A stretch of DNA of 64,000 nt from Alloyangia pacifica (GTDB lineage: Bacteria; Pseudomonadota; Alphaproteobacteria; Rhodobacterales; Rhodobacteraceae). Positions 37,748 to 46,513 of the stretch are shown here, in pieces. The notes under the pieces were generated by a model, which saw nothing but the letters and a program-made list of their open reading frames with translations, was not told the origin of the DNA and did not search any database. The DNA is taken from assembly GCF_900116195.1 (NCBI RefSeq), contig NZ_FOZW01000007.1:1-64000 (forward strand). Reading direction: 5' to 3'. The translations under genes were made by a program, and so were the position numbers. Numbering within the stretch: position 1 is the first letter of the stretch; the number at the start of each line of letters is the position of its first letter.

Positions 37748-38748
37748 TACAGGAAGTCCACCAGTGACAACTGCGACGAGCGCGCGGTGATCGCGTAGAG
37801 GCTTTCGAGCTGCGCCCGAACGTTCTCGTAGCGCGCTGCCGCCTCGAAGCTGTCGGTCCCAACCAGCTCGACCCGCATCATGCTCAGCGCCGTGCGCTGC
37901 GCCGCGTTGCGCGCGGTCACCTCCTCGATCCGCGCCTCCTTGGCACCGAGCCCGGCGCGCATCTCTACCAGCCCCTGCTGGTGCCCCAGGAGTTCGCGCC
38001 CTGCTTGCGACAGCAATTCGGTCTGCACCTCGGGCGCAAGCGCCAGCGTGTCATCCGTTGCGAGCGCCGCCTTGGCGACGGATTTCAGCACGGCGCGGAA
38101 CACAGCGTCGTCACCGCGCACATCCAGCGCAACCGACTCGCCGGTGCCAAGGCGGATCGGGCTGGCATCCTCGGTGGCCCCGAGATAGCCCGACGTCTCG
38201 AAACTGCCGCCGACCGTGTCGAACCAGGCGTCCAGAGCGGTGTCGATATCATCAGCCGTGGTCTGACCCGCGAGCGCGCTTCTCAGATCGGCGAGCATCG
38301 TGTCGAGACCGGCCACCGCGGGCGTGTCATTCGCGGTGCCGGAAAAGAGGAAACGTCCGCCGATGTTGCGGTTGAGCCCGCCCAGGACCTGCCCCATGGC
38401 GTTCTGCGCCTCTTCGGCAAAGGTTTCGCGCATTTCCTGCGTGGGTGTCAGCTCGGCCGAAAGCAACACCTGCGACAACAGCTCGACCCGGCCCTGAATC
38501 TCCTCGAGCGTGGTCTGCATTGTCGCCGCCCGCGCCGCGGCCTCGGTCGTGCTGATGCGAAAGGCTTCGAGGCGCGACAGATCGCGGTCGAGCGCCACCA
38601 GCCCCGTGACGTCGCCCTGCAGGTGCCGCGCCGGATCGCGCACGAACCCCGTGGCGATCTCGACCCCGAGCTGGTCCAGCTCGCGGTTGAGCCGGGTGTG
38701 ATGCGTCCCCAGAACGAGGCTGCGTGCCAGGTCTCCGACCGTGTCCAT
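37747..38748 (-). CDS. flgL: Hook-filament junction protein FlgL
   Basis: Flagellin-like junction protein, 333 residues from the ATG at 38748. An ATG two codons earlier is preceded directly by AGGAGA with no room, so the later start (7-base spacing) is preferred. The flagellin-type N terminus is LVLGTHHTRLNRELDQLGVEIATG; LNRNIGGRFLFSGTANDTPAV is the FlgL landmark; the C-terminal coiled coil covers about 255-333. Follows flgK after 11 bp. Confidence 0.9.
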   Translation of the reverse strand: MDTVGDLARSLVLGTHHTRLNRELDQLGVEIATGFVRDPARHLQGDVTGLVALDRDLSRLEAFRISTTEAAARAATMQTTLEEIQGRVELLSQVLLSAELTPTQEMRETFAEEAQNAMGQVLGGLNRNIGGRFLFSGTANDTPAVAGLDTMLADLRSALAGQTTADDIDTALDAWFDTVGGSFETSGYLGATEDASPIRLGTGESVALDVRGDDAVFRAVLKSVAKAALATDDTLALAPEVQTELLSQAGRELLGHQQGLVEMRAGLGAKEARIEEVTARNAAQRTALSMMRVELVGTDSFEAAARYENVRAQLESLYAITARSSQLSLVDFL

Positions 38749-38759
38749 GTCCATTCTCC

Positions 38760-40220
38760 TCAGATGGCGAGCAGCCGCTGCATCAGCTCGTCCACGACGC
38801 TGACGACCCGCGCATTGGCGGCATAGCTCTGTTCGATGCGGATCAGTGCCTGCAGCTCGGCGTCGGTATCGACCCCCTTCGACAATTCGATCTCGCGCAG
38901 CGCCGTGTTCCGGGCCTGCGTGAAGCTCAGCGCGTCCTCGGCCCGCACCCGGGTCAGCGACATCGCCGAATGGAATTCGGCCACGTGTTGCGCGAAGCCC
39001 TTGCTGCCGGTGCCGAGGCTGGCGGAGGCGGGGACGGTCAGGGCCTCCATCGCCGCCATGTAGCCGGTGATCAGCGTCGCATCACCGACCGGACCTTGGC
39101 TCGCCGCGCCCAGCCCGTCGCGCAACCGCCAAGGGCCCCCTCCCTCGGGATCGACCAGGGCGTTGAGCGTGATGCGCCCCGCAAGACCGGCCTCGTCCAA
39201 GGGATCGAAAGCCGCCCCGGCGTCGGTGAAAAGCCCGGGATCCCCCGCCGCCAGCGTTGTGTCCGGCCCGCCAGGGGCGAAGCGGTCGATCAGGTCGCGC
39301 GACAGCCCGTCGAGACCGGCCTGTAGCTCGGGGGCCAGTACGTCGCGGATCTGCAGCTGCGCCCCGAGGGTGCCGCCGCCCAGCGGACCGCTGTTGCTGC
39401 TCGAAATGGCCACGCCGTTGAGCGACAACTCCGAGAGCGCGCCGCCCGCGAGCGTCATCGCGGCGTCAATCGCCCCGGTGGCGGTGAAGCCTATCTCGGC
39501 CGGGGCGCTGTTGATCGTCGGGTCTAGCAGCACGGTGCCGGAGGCGGCATAGAGCGCCTGCGCCCCGAGCGGCCGCTCGACAACGCGCAGCGGCACGATC
39601 TCGGCCAACTCGTCGATCACCCGCTGGCGCTCGTCCTTCAGCGAGGCGGCATCTCCCTTGCGGATGACCTCGGCCGAGATCGCCTCGTTCAATGCGCGCA
39701 CACGCGCGAGGCCTATGTTCAGCCGGTCCACCTGGCGCGCGATGGAGGCATCCGCCTCGACCCGGCTCTGCTGCAGCTCGAAGCTGAGCGTGTTCAGCGT
39801 GTCGGTGAAATCCAGTCCGGCCTGCGCCAACGTCTGCAACCGCTGCGTCGAGGCCGGGTCGGCGGCGGCAGAAACCAGCGCGGTCTCGAAGACCGAGAGG
39901 CGGCCGGTGAGCGAGCCCGCCGCGCCGCTTTCGCCGACAACCCCGCCGAAGCGCGTGGCAAAAGCCTCCATGTCGGAGGCGAAGCCGGCAGCGGCGTCCG
40001 ACAGCCGCCGGTCCGACAGCACCGCGGAATCGACGAGACGGGTCACCCCGAGCACGGTCACCCCGCCGTGGCTGCCGCTGCCGCGCGACGCCGTGTCCAG
40101 CACACGTCGGCCGTAATTTTCCGTGGTGGCATTGGCGATGTTGGATGCAACGACGGTGGCCGCCCGGCTGTTCGCCGTGAGCCCGCTTGTCGCGTTGGAA
40201 AGCGCTCCGGTCAGGGACAT
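38760..40220 (-). CDS. flgK: Hook-filament junction protein FlgK (HAP1)
   Basis: First hook-associated protein, 486 residues. N terminus MSLTGALSNATSGLTANSRA then VVASNIANATTENYGRRVLD is the rod/hook/FlgK signature; the C-terminal ELSKGVDTDAELQALIRIEQ and SYAANARVVSVVDELMQRLL are typical of FlgK. Between flgE (84 bp upstream) and flgL. Its chaperone candidate FlgN is encoded at 18 kb. Confidence 0.95.
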   Translation of the reverse strand: MSLTGALSNATSGLTANSRAATVVASNIANATTENYGRRVLDTASRGSGSHGGVTVLGVTRLVDSAVLSDRRLSDAAAGFASDMEAFATRFGGVVGESGAAGSLTGRLSVFETALVSAAADPASTQRLQTLAQAGLDFTDTLNTLSFELQQSRVEADASIARQVDRLNIGLARVRALNEAISAEVIRKGDAASLKDERQRVIDELAEIVPLRVVERPLGAQALYAASGTVLLDPTINSAPAEIGFTATGAIDAAMTLAGGALSELSLNGVAISSSNSGPLGGGTLGAQLQIRDVLAPELQAGLDGLSRDLIDRFAPGGPDTTLAAGDPGLFTDAGAAFDPLDEAGLAGRITLNALVDPEGGGPWRLRDGLGAASQGPVGDATLITGYMAAMEALTVPASASLGTGSKGFAQHVAEFHSAMSLTRVRAEDALSFTQARNTALREIELSKGVDTDAELQALIRIEQSYAANARVVSVVDELMQRLLAI

Positions 40221-40304
40221 GCGCCGATCTCCTCTGGAATTGCGTCTTGCGTGACGCCCAGCACCCGGAACCTGCCGTCAGCTCAGGCCCCGCGGCGCGG
40301 ACGG

Positions 40305-41603
40305 TCAGCGTTTGATATTGGTCGTCTCCTGCAGCATCTCGTCGACGGTCTGGATCACCTTGGCGTTCGACGAGTAGGCCCGCTGGGTCTGGATCAGGTC
40401 GGTCAGCTCCTGCGCCACGTCGGTGGTCGATTCCTCGCGCGCATAGGACTTGATGTCCCCGGTCGGCCCGTCGCCCGCGTCCCACAGGAAGTAGGACCCG
40501 CTTTCCGGCGATGGCTTGAAGGTCTGGTTGTCCATCGGGATCATGCCGTTCGGGTTCGGCAGGTCGGCCAGCGGGATCTGGTAGATCGTCTTGCTCACGC
40601 CGCTGTCGTAGAGCGCGTTGACATAGCCGTTCTCGTCCACCTCGACCGAGACCATGTTGCCCACCGGCGAGCCATCCTTGTTGATCGAGATCGGCGCGAA
40701 GCTGTTCGACAGCTGCGACAGGCCAATGGTGTCGCCGATCGCACCGATGTCGAATTCGATCGGCCCGCCGGCGACGGTCACCGTCATCGTCCCGGTGGTG
40801 CCGTTGTAGGCGCCGCCCGAGACCGTGGTCACCGTGCTGATCTTGCCCCCCGCCGCGCGCGTGTCGTCGAAGGTCACCACGTATTCGCCGATCACCGCGC
40901 CGGCGGAGGCGGAATCGGTCATCTGGATGGTCCATTCGTTGGACATGCCCGTTGCCGGCACCGTCGGCGTGAAGGTCATCGCGATGTTCTGCGACACGCC
41001 GAGATTGTCGAAATATTCCACCGACAGGGTTTCCGAGGCGCCGTCCGAATCGGACATCGTCGCGGTGGCGGGCAGGTTCAGGCTCATCGCCACCGAGGTG
41101 GTCGGATCGCCTTGCAGATTGAGGCTGAAGCGCACCGGCTCGAGCCCGTCCACCGTGTCGCGCGGGAAGTTGGGGATGGAGCCGTCGATGTCGGCCGGCC
41201 AGCCCATCAGGTAGTAGCCCAGCTCGTTCGCCAGGTACCCTTCCTCGTTGATGCGGAAGGAGCCGGTGGAGGTCAGCAAGAGCTCGGGTTCGGATGGGTT
41301 GGCATTGTATTGCGGACCGGGGACGACCGGCAGCATCCCCCTGCCCCGCACCGCAAGGTCCGTCGCGCTTTCGGTGGTGACGAGCGATCCCTTCTGGTCG
41401 ATGACCCGCATGTTCGATGACATCACGCCGCCCGCCGTGTAGGATCGGCCCCCGTCGGTCATCACCAGCGCGTTGAACTCGGTTTCGGCCCGGCGGTAGC
41501 CGTAGGTCGAGGAATTGGCGATATTGTCCGAGATCGCCGCCAGCCGGCTGGCATTGGCCGTGAGCCCCGAGACACCGGCGTTCAGAGACGAAGAGATGGT
41601 CAT
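40305..41603 (-). CDS. flgE: Flagellar hook protein
   Basis: Hook subunit, 432 residues. MTISSSLNAGVSGLTANASR then LAAISDNIANSSTYGYRRAE is the FlgE start; the middle holds FlgE D2-type beta regions (WTIQMTDSASAGAVIGEYVV); the C terminus ELTDLIQTQRAYSSNAKVIQ with VDEMLQETTNI is typical. First gene of the long minus unit; a CtrA-like box lies 59 bp upstream. Confidence 0.96.
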   Translation of the reverse strand: MTISSSLNAGVSGLTANASRLAAISDNIANSSTYGYRRAETEFNALVMTDGGRSYTAGGVMSSNMRVIDQKGSLVTTESATDLAVRGRGMLPVVPGPQYNANPSEPELLLTSTGSFRINEEGYLANELGYYLMGWPADIDGSIPNFPRDTVDGLEPVRFSLNLQGDPTTSVAMSLNLPATATMSDSDGASETLSVEYFDNLGVSQNIAMTFTPTVPATGMSNEWTIQMTDSASAGAVIGEYVVTFDDTRAAGGKISTVTTVSGGAYNGTTGTMTVTVAGGPIEFDIGAIGDTIGLSQLSNSFAPISINKDGSPVGNMVSVEVDENGYVNALYDSGVSKTIYQIPLADLPNPNGMIPMDNQTFKPSPESGSYFLWDAGDGPTGDIKSYAREESTTDVAQELTDLIQTQRAYSSNAKVIQTVDEMLQETTNIKR

Positions 41604-41661
41604 GGGCGCACCTTTCTGCTGTCACCTGTTCCCGTCTTCAGGGACACTACGGGCGGCGACT

Positions 41662-41676
41662 TAACGCGGCGCTAAC
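41662..41676. promoter_or_regulatory. CtrA-like box upstream of flgE
   Basis: TTAA-N7-CTAA on the plus strand (read from flgE: TTAG-N7-TTAA, the same halves as at fliC), 7 of 8 fixed bases, 59 bp before the flgE start. Confidence 0.5.
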
Positions 41677-41703
41677 AGGTAAAATCCCCGGAAAATCCGG
41701 CTT

Positions 41704-41745
41704 CGCCCGCTCGTCTTGACCCGCTCGTCTCCGCCCGCTCGTCTT
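41704..41745. repeat. Three 14-bp tandem repeats
   Basis: CGCCCGCTCGTCTT, GACCCGCTCGTCTC, CGCCCGCTCGTCTT: first and third identical, the middle one with three changes. Non-coding, between flgE and motB. Confidence 0.9.
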
Positions 41746-41904
41746 GGCCCCAGATCGGGCCGAAGACCCCGCCACCGCAGGCGCAGCGGAGTCCGCCCCG
41801 CTCGGCGCGAGGCATCTTTCCCAGCGCGGCGCCCTGATCGCGCGTGTCAGGCAGCCGACGCGCTGCCCTGCCCCCGCAGATACGCCCAGCGCACACCCCG
41901 CCGT

Positions 41905-42735
41905 TCACTTGCGCAGGAAGATCACCTCGATCCTGCCGTTGCGCACATCCATGGGATTGCCCCGTGCGGGCTCGCGGTCCGCATGGGCGGTGACCCGCGC
42001 GATACGGCTCTTGGCGACGCCTTCACCCTGCAGCAGTTCGCGCATCCGCGAGGCGCGCTCGGCGGAATTCTCCCAGCTGCGGTCGTGCGCCAGCACGATG
42101 GGCGACGCGGGCACATGCGCCTCGATGGCGATCGGGTTGCGCACCGTCCGGCCCGCGCCGCTCACGATCTGCGACAGCCGGCGCAACAGGAAGGTCGGAT
42201 TTCCGCCCTCGTCGAAGAGCCGCGCCTCCGGGGTCTCGAAGAGCTCGACAACCAGCCCCTCGTCGGTGACCCGCGTCACCACATGGCGCATCAGCCCGTC
42301 GTCCACCATGCTCTCGCCGCTGCGGGCGGTGAGCCGGTCCCGCAGCTCTTCGAGCTCGGCGGTTTCGGCGGCGGCCTCTGCATCGCCCTCGGTCTCGCTG
42401 CCCCGCGCGGCGGTCATCTCTGTTGCGTGGAGCGAGGTCGCGCCAGTGCCCATGCGCGGCAGGACGTTCTCGGAGAAGGTGCTGTCCCCGCCCATCAGCC
42501 CGTCGCCGCCGCCCGAGATGCGGGCGACCGCGATGGACGGGTTGAAGTAATCCGCAAGCCCCTTGCGCTGTTTCTCGGTCGTCGCGTTGAGCAGCCACAT
42601 CAGCATGAAGAAGGCCATCATTGCCGTCACGAAATCCGCGTAGGCAACTTTCCAGGCGCCGCCATGGTGACCATGACCGCCTGCCTTCTTCTTCCGCTTG
42701 ATGATGACTGGCGCGACATTGCTGTCGACGGCCAT
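41905..42735 (-). CDS. motB: Flagellar motor stator protein MotB
   Basis: Stator subunit with one membrane helix and a peptidoglycan-binding OmpA-like domain, 276 residues. After a basic cytoplasmic start (KRKKKAGGHGHHGG) the helix AYADFVTAMMAFFMLMWLLN contains the proton-carrying Asp34. The OmpA-like part (about 145-276) ends with SRMRELLQGEGVAKSRIAR and GRIEVIFLRK. The start at 42735 sits 8 bases after AAGGAAAG; a GTG 3 codons earlier is possible. CtrA-like box 48 bp upstream. Confidence 0.95.
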   Translation of the reverse strand: MAVDSNVAPVIIKRKKKAGGHGHHGGAWKVAYADFVTAMMAFFMLMWLLNATTEKQRKGLADYFNPSIAVARISGGGDGLMGGDSTFSENVLPRMGTGATSLHATEMTAARGSETEGDAEAAAETAELEELRDRLTARSGESMVDDGLMRHVVTRVTDEGLVVELFETPEARLFDEGGNPTFLLRRLSQIVSGAGRTVRNPIAIEAHVPASPIVLAHDRSWENSAERASRMRELLQGEGVAKSRIARVTAHADREPARGNPMDVRNGRIEVIFLRK

Positions 42736-42782
42736 ATCCACCACTTTCCTTGCACCCCGACGCCGGAATAACGGTCTCGCGG

Positions 42783-42797
42783 TTACCCCTGCCTTAA
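42783..42797. promoter_or_regulatory. CtrA-like box upstream of motB
   Basis: TTAC-N7-TTAA, 7 of 8 fixed bases of the CtrA consensus, 48 bp before motB in the divergent gap with the yjbH-like gene. Confidence 0.45.
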
Positions 42798-42953
42798 AAT
42801 ATCGAAATCTCCGGAGTTTCCGGCCCCGCCCCGGCGGAACCGTGCCGCGATGCCCGAAAGGCTGACGCTACGGAATGCAAATCGTAGACAGGTGTCCTGT
42901 TTGCCCTTAGCGTTCTCAAAAAAGGCGTGTGCGCATGGGCGGGTGAGGACGTG

Positions 42954-45080
42954 ATGGCAAGACGTGCGGGTATCGCGGCAATGTTGGCCGGAGCGACGGC
43001 GCTGGCAGGCGCCGTTCAGGCGGACACCGTGCCGAGCTTCAACCTCTACGGCCTGCCCGGCCTCATCGACATGCCCGACGCCAACATGGCCCCCGATGCG
43101 ACGCTGGGGATGACCTATGGCCGCATCGGCACCGCCAACCGCGGCTCGGTGAGCTTCCAGATCGCCCCCCGGCTCATCGGCACCTTCCGCTACACCGGCA
43201 TCGAGGATTTCGACCACAACGCCTCGGTGGACGGGGTCTATTACGACCGCAGCTTCGACCTGCGCTTCCAGATCCTCACTGAGGGCACGTGGCGCCCGTC
43301 GGTGGTGCTCGGCCTGCAGGATTTCATCGGCACCGGCATCTACAGCGGCGAGTATCTCGTCGCCACCAAGACCGTCGCCCCGGGCTGGCAGGTCACCGGC
43401 GGTCTCGGCTGGGGGCGCCTCGGCAGCTACAACGGCTTCGACGGCTTCGGTGAGCGCTCCGCGGAAGTCCTCGGCACCGGCGGCCAGCCCACCACCGACC
43501 GCTGGTTCCGTGGCGACATCGCGCCCTTCGGCGGCGTCGCCTGGTCGCCGAACGAGCGGCTGACCTTCAAGGTCGAATACTCCTCGGACGCCTATGACAT
43601 CGAATCCGAACAGGCCGGTTTCGAGCATAATTCGCCAATCAACCTCGGCATGGATTACCGCTTCGCCGGCGGCACGCAGCTGTCGCTCTACTATGCTCAT
43701 GGCAGCACGCTGGGGGCCCAGCTCACCTATGCGATGAACCCCAGGACGCTCGGCGTTCCCGGCGGTGTCGAAAGCGCGCCCGACCCGGTCAGCCCGCGCA
43801 GCCCGGCCGAAACCGCGGACCTCGGCTGGACCACCGACCTTGCCGCCGCCGAGGCCTCGACCCAGGCTCGGCTGGCGCGCAGCCTCGAACGCGAGAGGCT
43901 CGATCTCGAGGGCTTCGACCTCGAGCCGCACCGCGCCACGCTGCGACTGCGCAATACGACCTACAGCGCCCCGGCCCAGGCCATCGGCCGCGCCGCGCGG
44001 GTGATGAGCCGGGTACTGCCGGGCTCGGTCGAGGAATTCGTGATCGTTCCGTCCGAAAACGGCATGCCGACCTCAGCGGTGACCCTCCGTCGCTCCGATC
44101 TCGAGGCGCTGGAGAACGAGGCCGCGGTCGAGATGCTGGCGCGGGCGCGCTTCGACGAGGCCCCGCGCGACACCCCGGCGATGGAGCTCGCGGAATACCC
44201 GCGCTTCCTGTGGTCGCTGGCGCCCTCCTTCGGCTATGCCACCTTCGACCCCGACGGTCCGTTGCGCATCGACCTCGGCGCCTCGCTGCGCGGCGAAGTC
44301 CAGTTCACCCCGAACATCATCTTCAGCGGCTCGATCAACAAGAAGATCGTCGGCAACCTCGACGAAATCACGCGGGAGTCGGCCTCGGAGCTGCCTCGGG
44401 TCCGCACCGATTACGCCGAATACGCGCGTGAGGCCGATCCGCGGATCCCGCGCCTGACGCTGGCCTTCTACGGCAAGCCCGCGAGCCAGTTCTACAGCCG
44501 CCTGACCGTGGGCTACCTTGAGGCGATGTACGCCGGGGCCTCGGCGGAACTGCTGTGGAAACCGATGGACAGCCGCCTGGCGATCGGAGCCGAGATCAAC
44601 TACGTCGAACGCCGCGACTACGACATGCTGTTCGGCCTGCAGGGCAACGAGACCACCGACCCGGTCACCGGCATCACCCGCAGCTTTCCGCATGTGAACG
44701 GCCACGTCTCGGCCTATTACGACTTCGGCAAGGGCTACAACGCGCAGCTCGACGTCGGCCGCTACCTCGCCGGCGACACCGGCGCGACGCTGACCTTCAC
44801 CCGAGAGTTCGTCAACGGCTGGCGGATCGGCGCCTTTGCCACGGTCACCGATGTCTCTGCCGATGATTTCGGCGAGGGATCCTTCGACAAGGGCCTGATA
44901 TTCACCATCCCGCTGTCCGTCGGCACCGGCAAGCCGTCGCGCAACGACACCACGCTGACCATCCGCTCGGTGCAGCGCGACGGCGGCGCGCGGCTGTCCG
45001 TCGACAATCGGCTATACGAGCGCATCCGCGAAAATCACGAGCCCGACGCGGCCGCTTCCTGGGGACGATTCTGGCGATGA
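42954..45080 (+). CDS. YjbH-like outer-membrane protein of polysaccharide export
   Basis: A 708-residue exported protein with signal peptide (about 1-25, ending AVQAD). It begins the mature chain with VPSFNLYGLPGLIDMPDANM, the YjbH hallmark. Numerous alternating beta segments with aromatic girdles (for example DRWFRGDIAPFGGVAWSPNE, LSLYYAHGSTLGAQLTYAMN) suggest a beta barrel, as for YjbH/GfcD. These proteins accompany GfcB/C-type proteins in exopolysaccharide secretion. The ATG at 42954 is preceded by GAGGACG. The next gene overlaps its end by 4 bases. Confidence 0.88.
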   Translation: MARRAGIAAMLAGATALAGAVQADTVPSFNLYGLPGLIDMPDANMAPDATLGMTYGRIGTANRGSVSFQIAPRLIGTFRYTGIEDFDHNASVDGVYYDRSFDLRFQILTEGTWRPSVVLGLQDFIGTGIYSGEYLVATKTVAPGWQVTGGLGWGRLGSYNGFDGFGERSAEVLGTGGQPTTDRWFRGDIAPFGGVAWSPNERLTFKVEYSSDAYDIESEQAGFEHNSPINLGMDYRFAGGTQLSLYYAHGSTLGAQLTYAMNPRTLGVPGGVESAPDPVSPRSPAETADLGWTTDLAAAEASTQARLARSLERERLDLEGFDLEPHRATLRLRNTTYSAPAQAIGRAARVMSRVLPGSVEEFVIVPSENGMPTSAVTLRRSDLEALENEAAVEMLARARFDEAPRDTPAMELAEYPRFLWSLAPSFGYATFDPDGPLRIDLGASLRGEVQFTPNIIFSGSINKKIVGNLDEITRESASELPRVRTDYAEYAREADPRIPRLTLAFYGKPASQFYSRLTVGYLEAMYAGASAELLWKPMDSRLAIGAEINYVERRDYDMLFGLQGNETTDPVTGITRSFPHVNGHVSAYYDFGKGYNAQLDVGRYLAGDTGATLTFTREFVNGWRIGAFATVTDVSADDFGEGSFDKGLIFTIPLSVGTGKPSRNDTTLTIRSVQRDGGARLSVDNRLYERIRENHEPDAAASWGRFWR

Positions 45081-45754
45081 CCTTCAAGACATGCTGCCGC
45101 GCCGGGCTCCTGGCCGGGCTGATCGCCGCACTGGCCGCCTGCGGCAACGACCCCCGCCGCGACCCGGTGCTGCAAACCACCTATACCAGCCTGTTCGGCG
45201 GCGGCGGATCCGGGGATCCGAAGCCGGTTTCCGACCAGCAGGTCGCGCAGACGCTTGCCGCCACGGAGTTGCCGGTGATCCGCTTCGGCATCACCGAGCG
45301 AAAGGCCGAGGGGCTGGCGCTGGAGATCGAGCGCAACGGCGCGCACCGGACCTACGCCACCTCCGACCGTCTGGCGATCGTGCTGCGCAACGGCATGATA
45401 ACCGCCACGCGCGGCTTCGGCGGCGATCTGATGTCGGTCGAGGAAGACCAGCTTCTGGCCCTGCTGCGCGCCCGCAGCGCCGGGCAGGCGCGCTACGTGC
45501 AGCGTTACCTGACCGCCGAGGGCGTGACCGAGACCCTGAATTTTAGCTGCACGGTCACCCCGGGCCAGAGCTCTGAGATCGCGCAGGGGCTGGTCCGTGC
45601 CACGGTCACCGCCCTGCGCGCCGATTGCAGCGACGGCGGCGAGATCGCCTTTACCGACGCCTATCTGGTGGACGGAACCGGAGAGATCCTCACGTCCATG
45701 CAATGGCTCGGCGAGACCACCGGCCCGGTCACCCTGCAGCAGCTCCGCCGCTGA
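45077..45754 (+). CDS. GfcB/YjbF-family lipoprotein
   Basis: A 225-residue predicted lipoprotein: signal sequence with lipobox LAAC (Cys22), then FGITERKAEGLALEIERNG and LAIVLRNGMITATRGFGGDL, which match the YjbF/GfcB (group 4 capsule) family core. Overlaps the YjbH-like gene (ATGA), the same pairing as yjbF-yjbH and gfcB-gfcD in enterobacteria. Function is in surface polysaccharide secretion; the exact step is unknown. Convergent with the sugar transferase gene 4 bp away. Confidence 0.88.
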   Translation: MTFKTCCRAGLLAGLIAALAACGNDPRRDPVLQTTYTSLFGGGGSGDPKPVSDQQVAQTLAATELPVIRFGITERKAEGLALEIERNGAHRTYATSDRLAIVLRNGMITATRGFGGDLMSVEEDQLLALLRARSAGQARYVQRYLTAEGVTETLNFSCTVTPGQSSEIAQGLVRATVTALRADCSDGGEIAFTDAYLVDGTGEILTSMQWLGETTGPVTLQQLRR

Positions 45755-45758
45755 GCGA

Positions 45759-46370
45759 TCAATGCAGGCCGATGCGCCGAACCACCGTCGCGGCCATCAG
45801 CCGCAGGTCGTAACAAAGGCTGCGGCGGCGGGCGTAGATCAGGTCGAGCCGTGCCTTGCGCGGCACGCAGCGCCGGCAATAGACCGCCTCGGTCTCGTCG
45901 GCATCGCGGCAGGGCGCGAGCAGCCGCTCCTCGGTGCGGTGAAAGGCGAGGGTGGCCAGCCCCGTCACCCCGGGGCGGGCCCGCAGCACCTCGGCGTAGA
46001 GCTCGGGGAACATCTCGGTGTAGCGGCGCAGCGGCGGGCGCGGGCCGACGAAGCTGATGTCGCCGCGCAGGATGTTCCAGAGCTGCGGCAGCTCGTCGAG
46101 CCTGCAGCGCCTGAGAAAGTTTCCCGTTTTCGAGATTCGGCCTGCCTTGTCGCCGCCCGACACCCCACGGTCCCGCGCATCGGGGCGCATGGTGCGGAAC
46201 TTCCAAAGGCGGAAGGCCTGCTCCGGGGTCTTCATCCGCTCCGAGAGGTAGAGGACCGGCGCGCCGTCGCGGATCAGGATGGCGAGGGCCAGCCCCAGCA
46301 GAAGCGGCGACAGGACGATCAGCAGCAGCGAGGACAACAAGATGTCGAGCAACCGCTTCGAGAGCGTCAT
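45759..46370 (-). CDS. Bacterial sugar transferase (polyprenyl-phosphate hexose-1-P transferase type)
   Basis: A 203-residue membrane-associated transferase that should start a polysaccharide repeat unit by moving a sugar-1-phosphate to undecaprenyl phosphate. The N-terminal re-entrant membrane helix (about 5-33: RLLDILLSSLLLIVLSPLLL) is followed by the catalytic segment FRLWKFRTMRPDA, then LRRCRLDELPQLWNILRGD and ISFVGPRPPL. This is the short monotopic form. The C-terminal part has three close cysteines (CRDADETEAVYCRRC), which I do not recall as general for the family and may bind metal or form disulphides. Divergent from the export lipoprotein gene. Confidence 0.92.
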   Translation of the reverse strand: MTLSKRLLDILLSSLLLIVLSPLLLGLALAILIRDGAPVLYLSERMKTPEQAFRLWKFRTMRPDARDRGVSGGDKAGRISKTGNFLRRCRLDELPQLWNILRGDISFVGPRPPLRRYTEMFPELYAEVLRARPGVTGLATLAFHRTEERLLAPCRDADETEAVYCRRCVPRKARLDLIYARRRSLCYDLRLMAATVVRRIGLH

Positions 46371-46513
46371 GACCGTCGGTCTCCTGTAGGCAAGCGCGCA
46401 ACGCGCAGCGAAGAAATGCCGGGCCGGGGGACCGTTTTCTTTTCCCGCCCCCGGGATCTGTCTATCACCTTGTACAGGACTTTAGAATCCCTCGGAACGA
46501 TCCGGAGACTGAC

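Larger units (their letters stand above)
41604..41904. other. flgE-motB intergenic region
   Basis: 301 bp with no supported gene. It contains the CtrA-like box of flgE and a GC-rich 14-bp tandem repeat array (41704-41745). The stretch nearest motB (about 41750-41904) shows no clear hairpin terminator or open frame resembling a known family. Confidence 0.5.
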
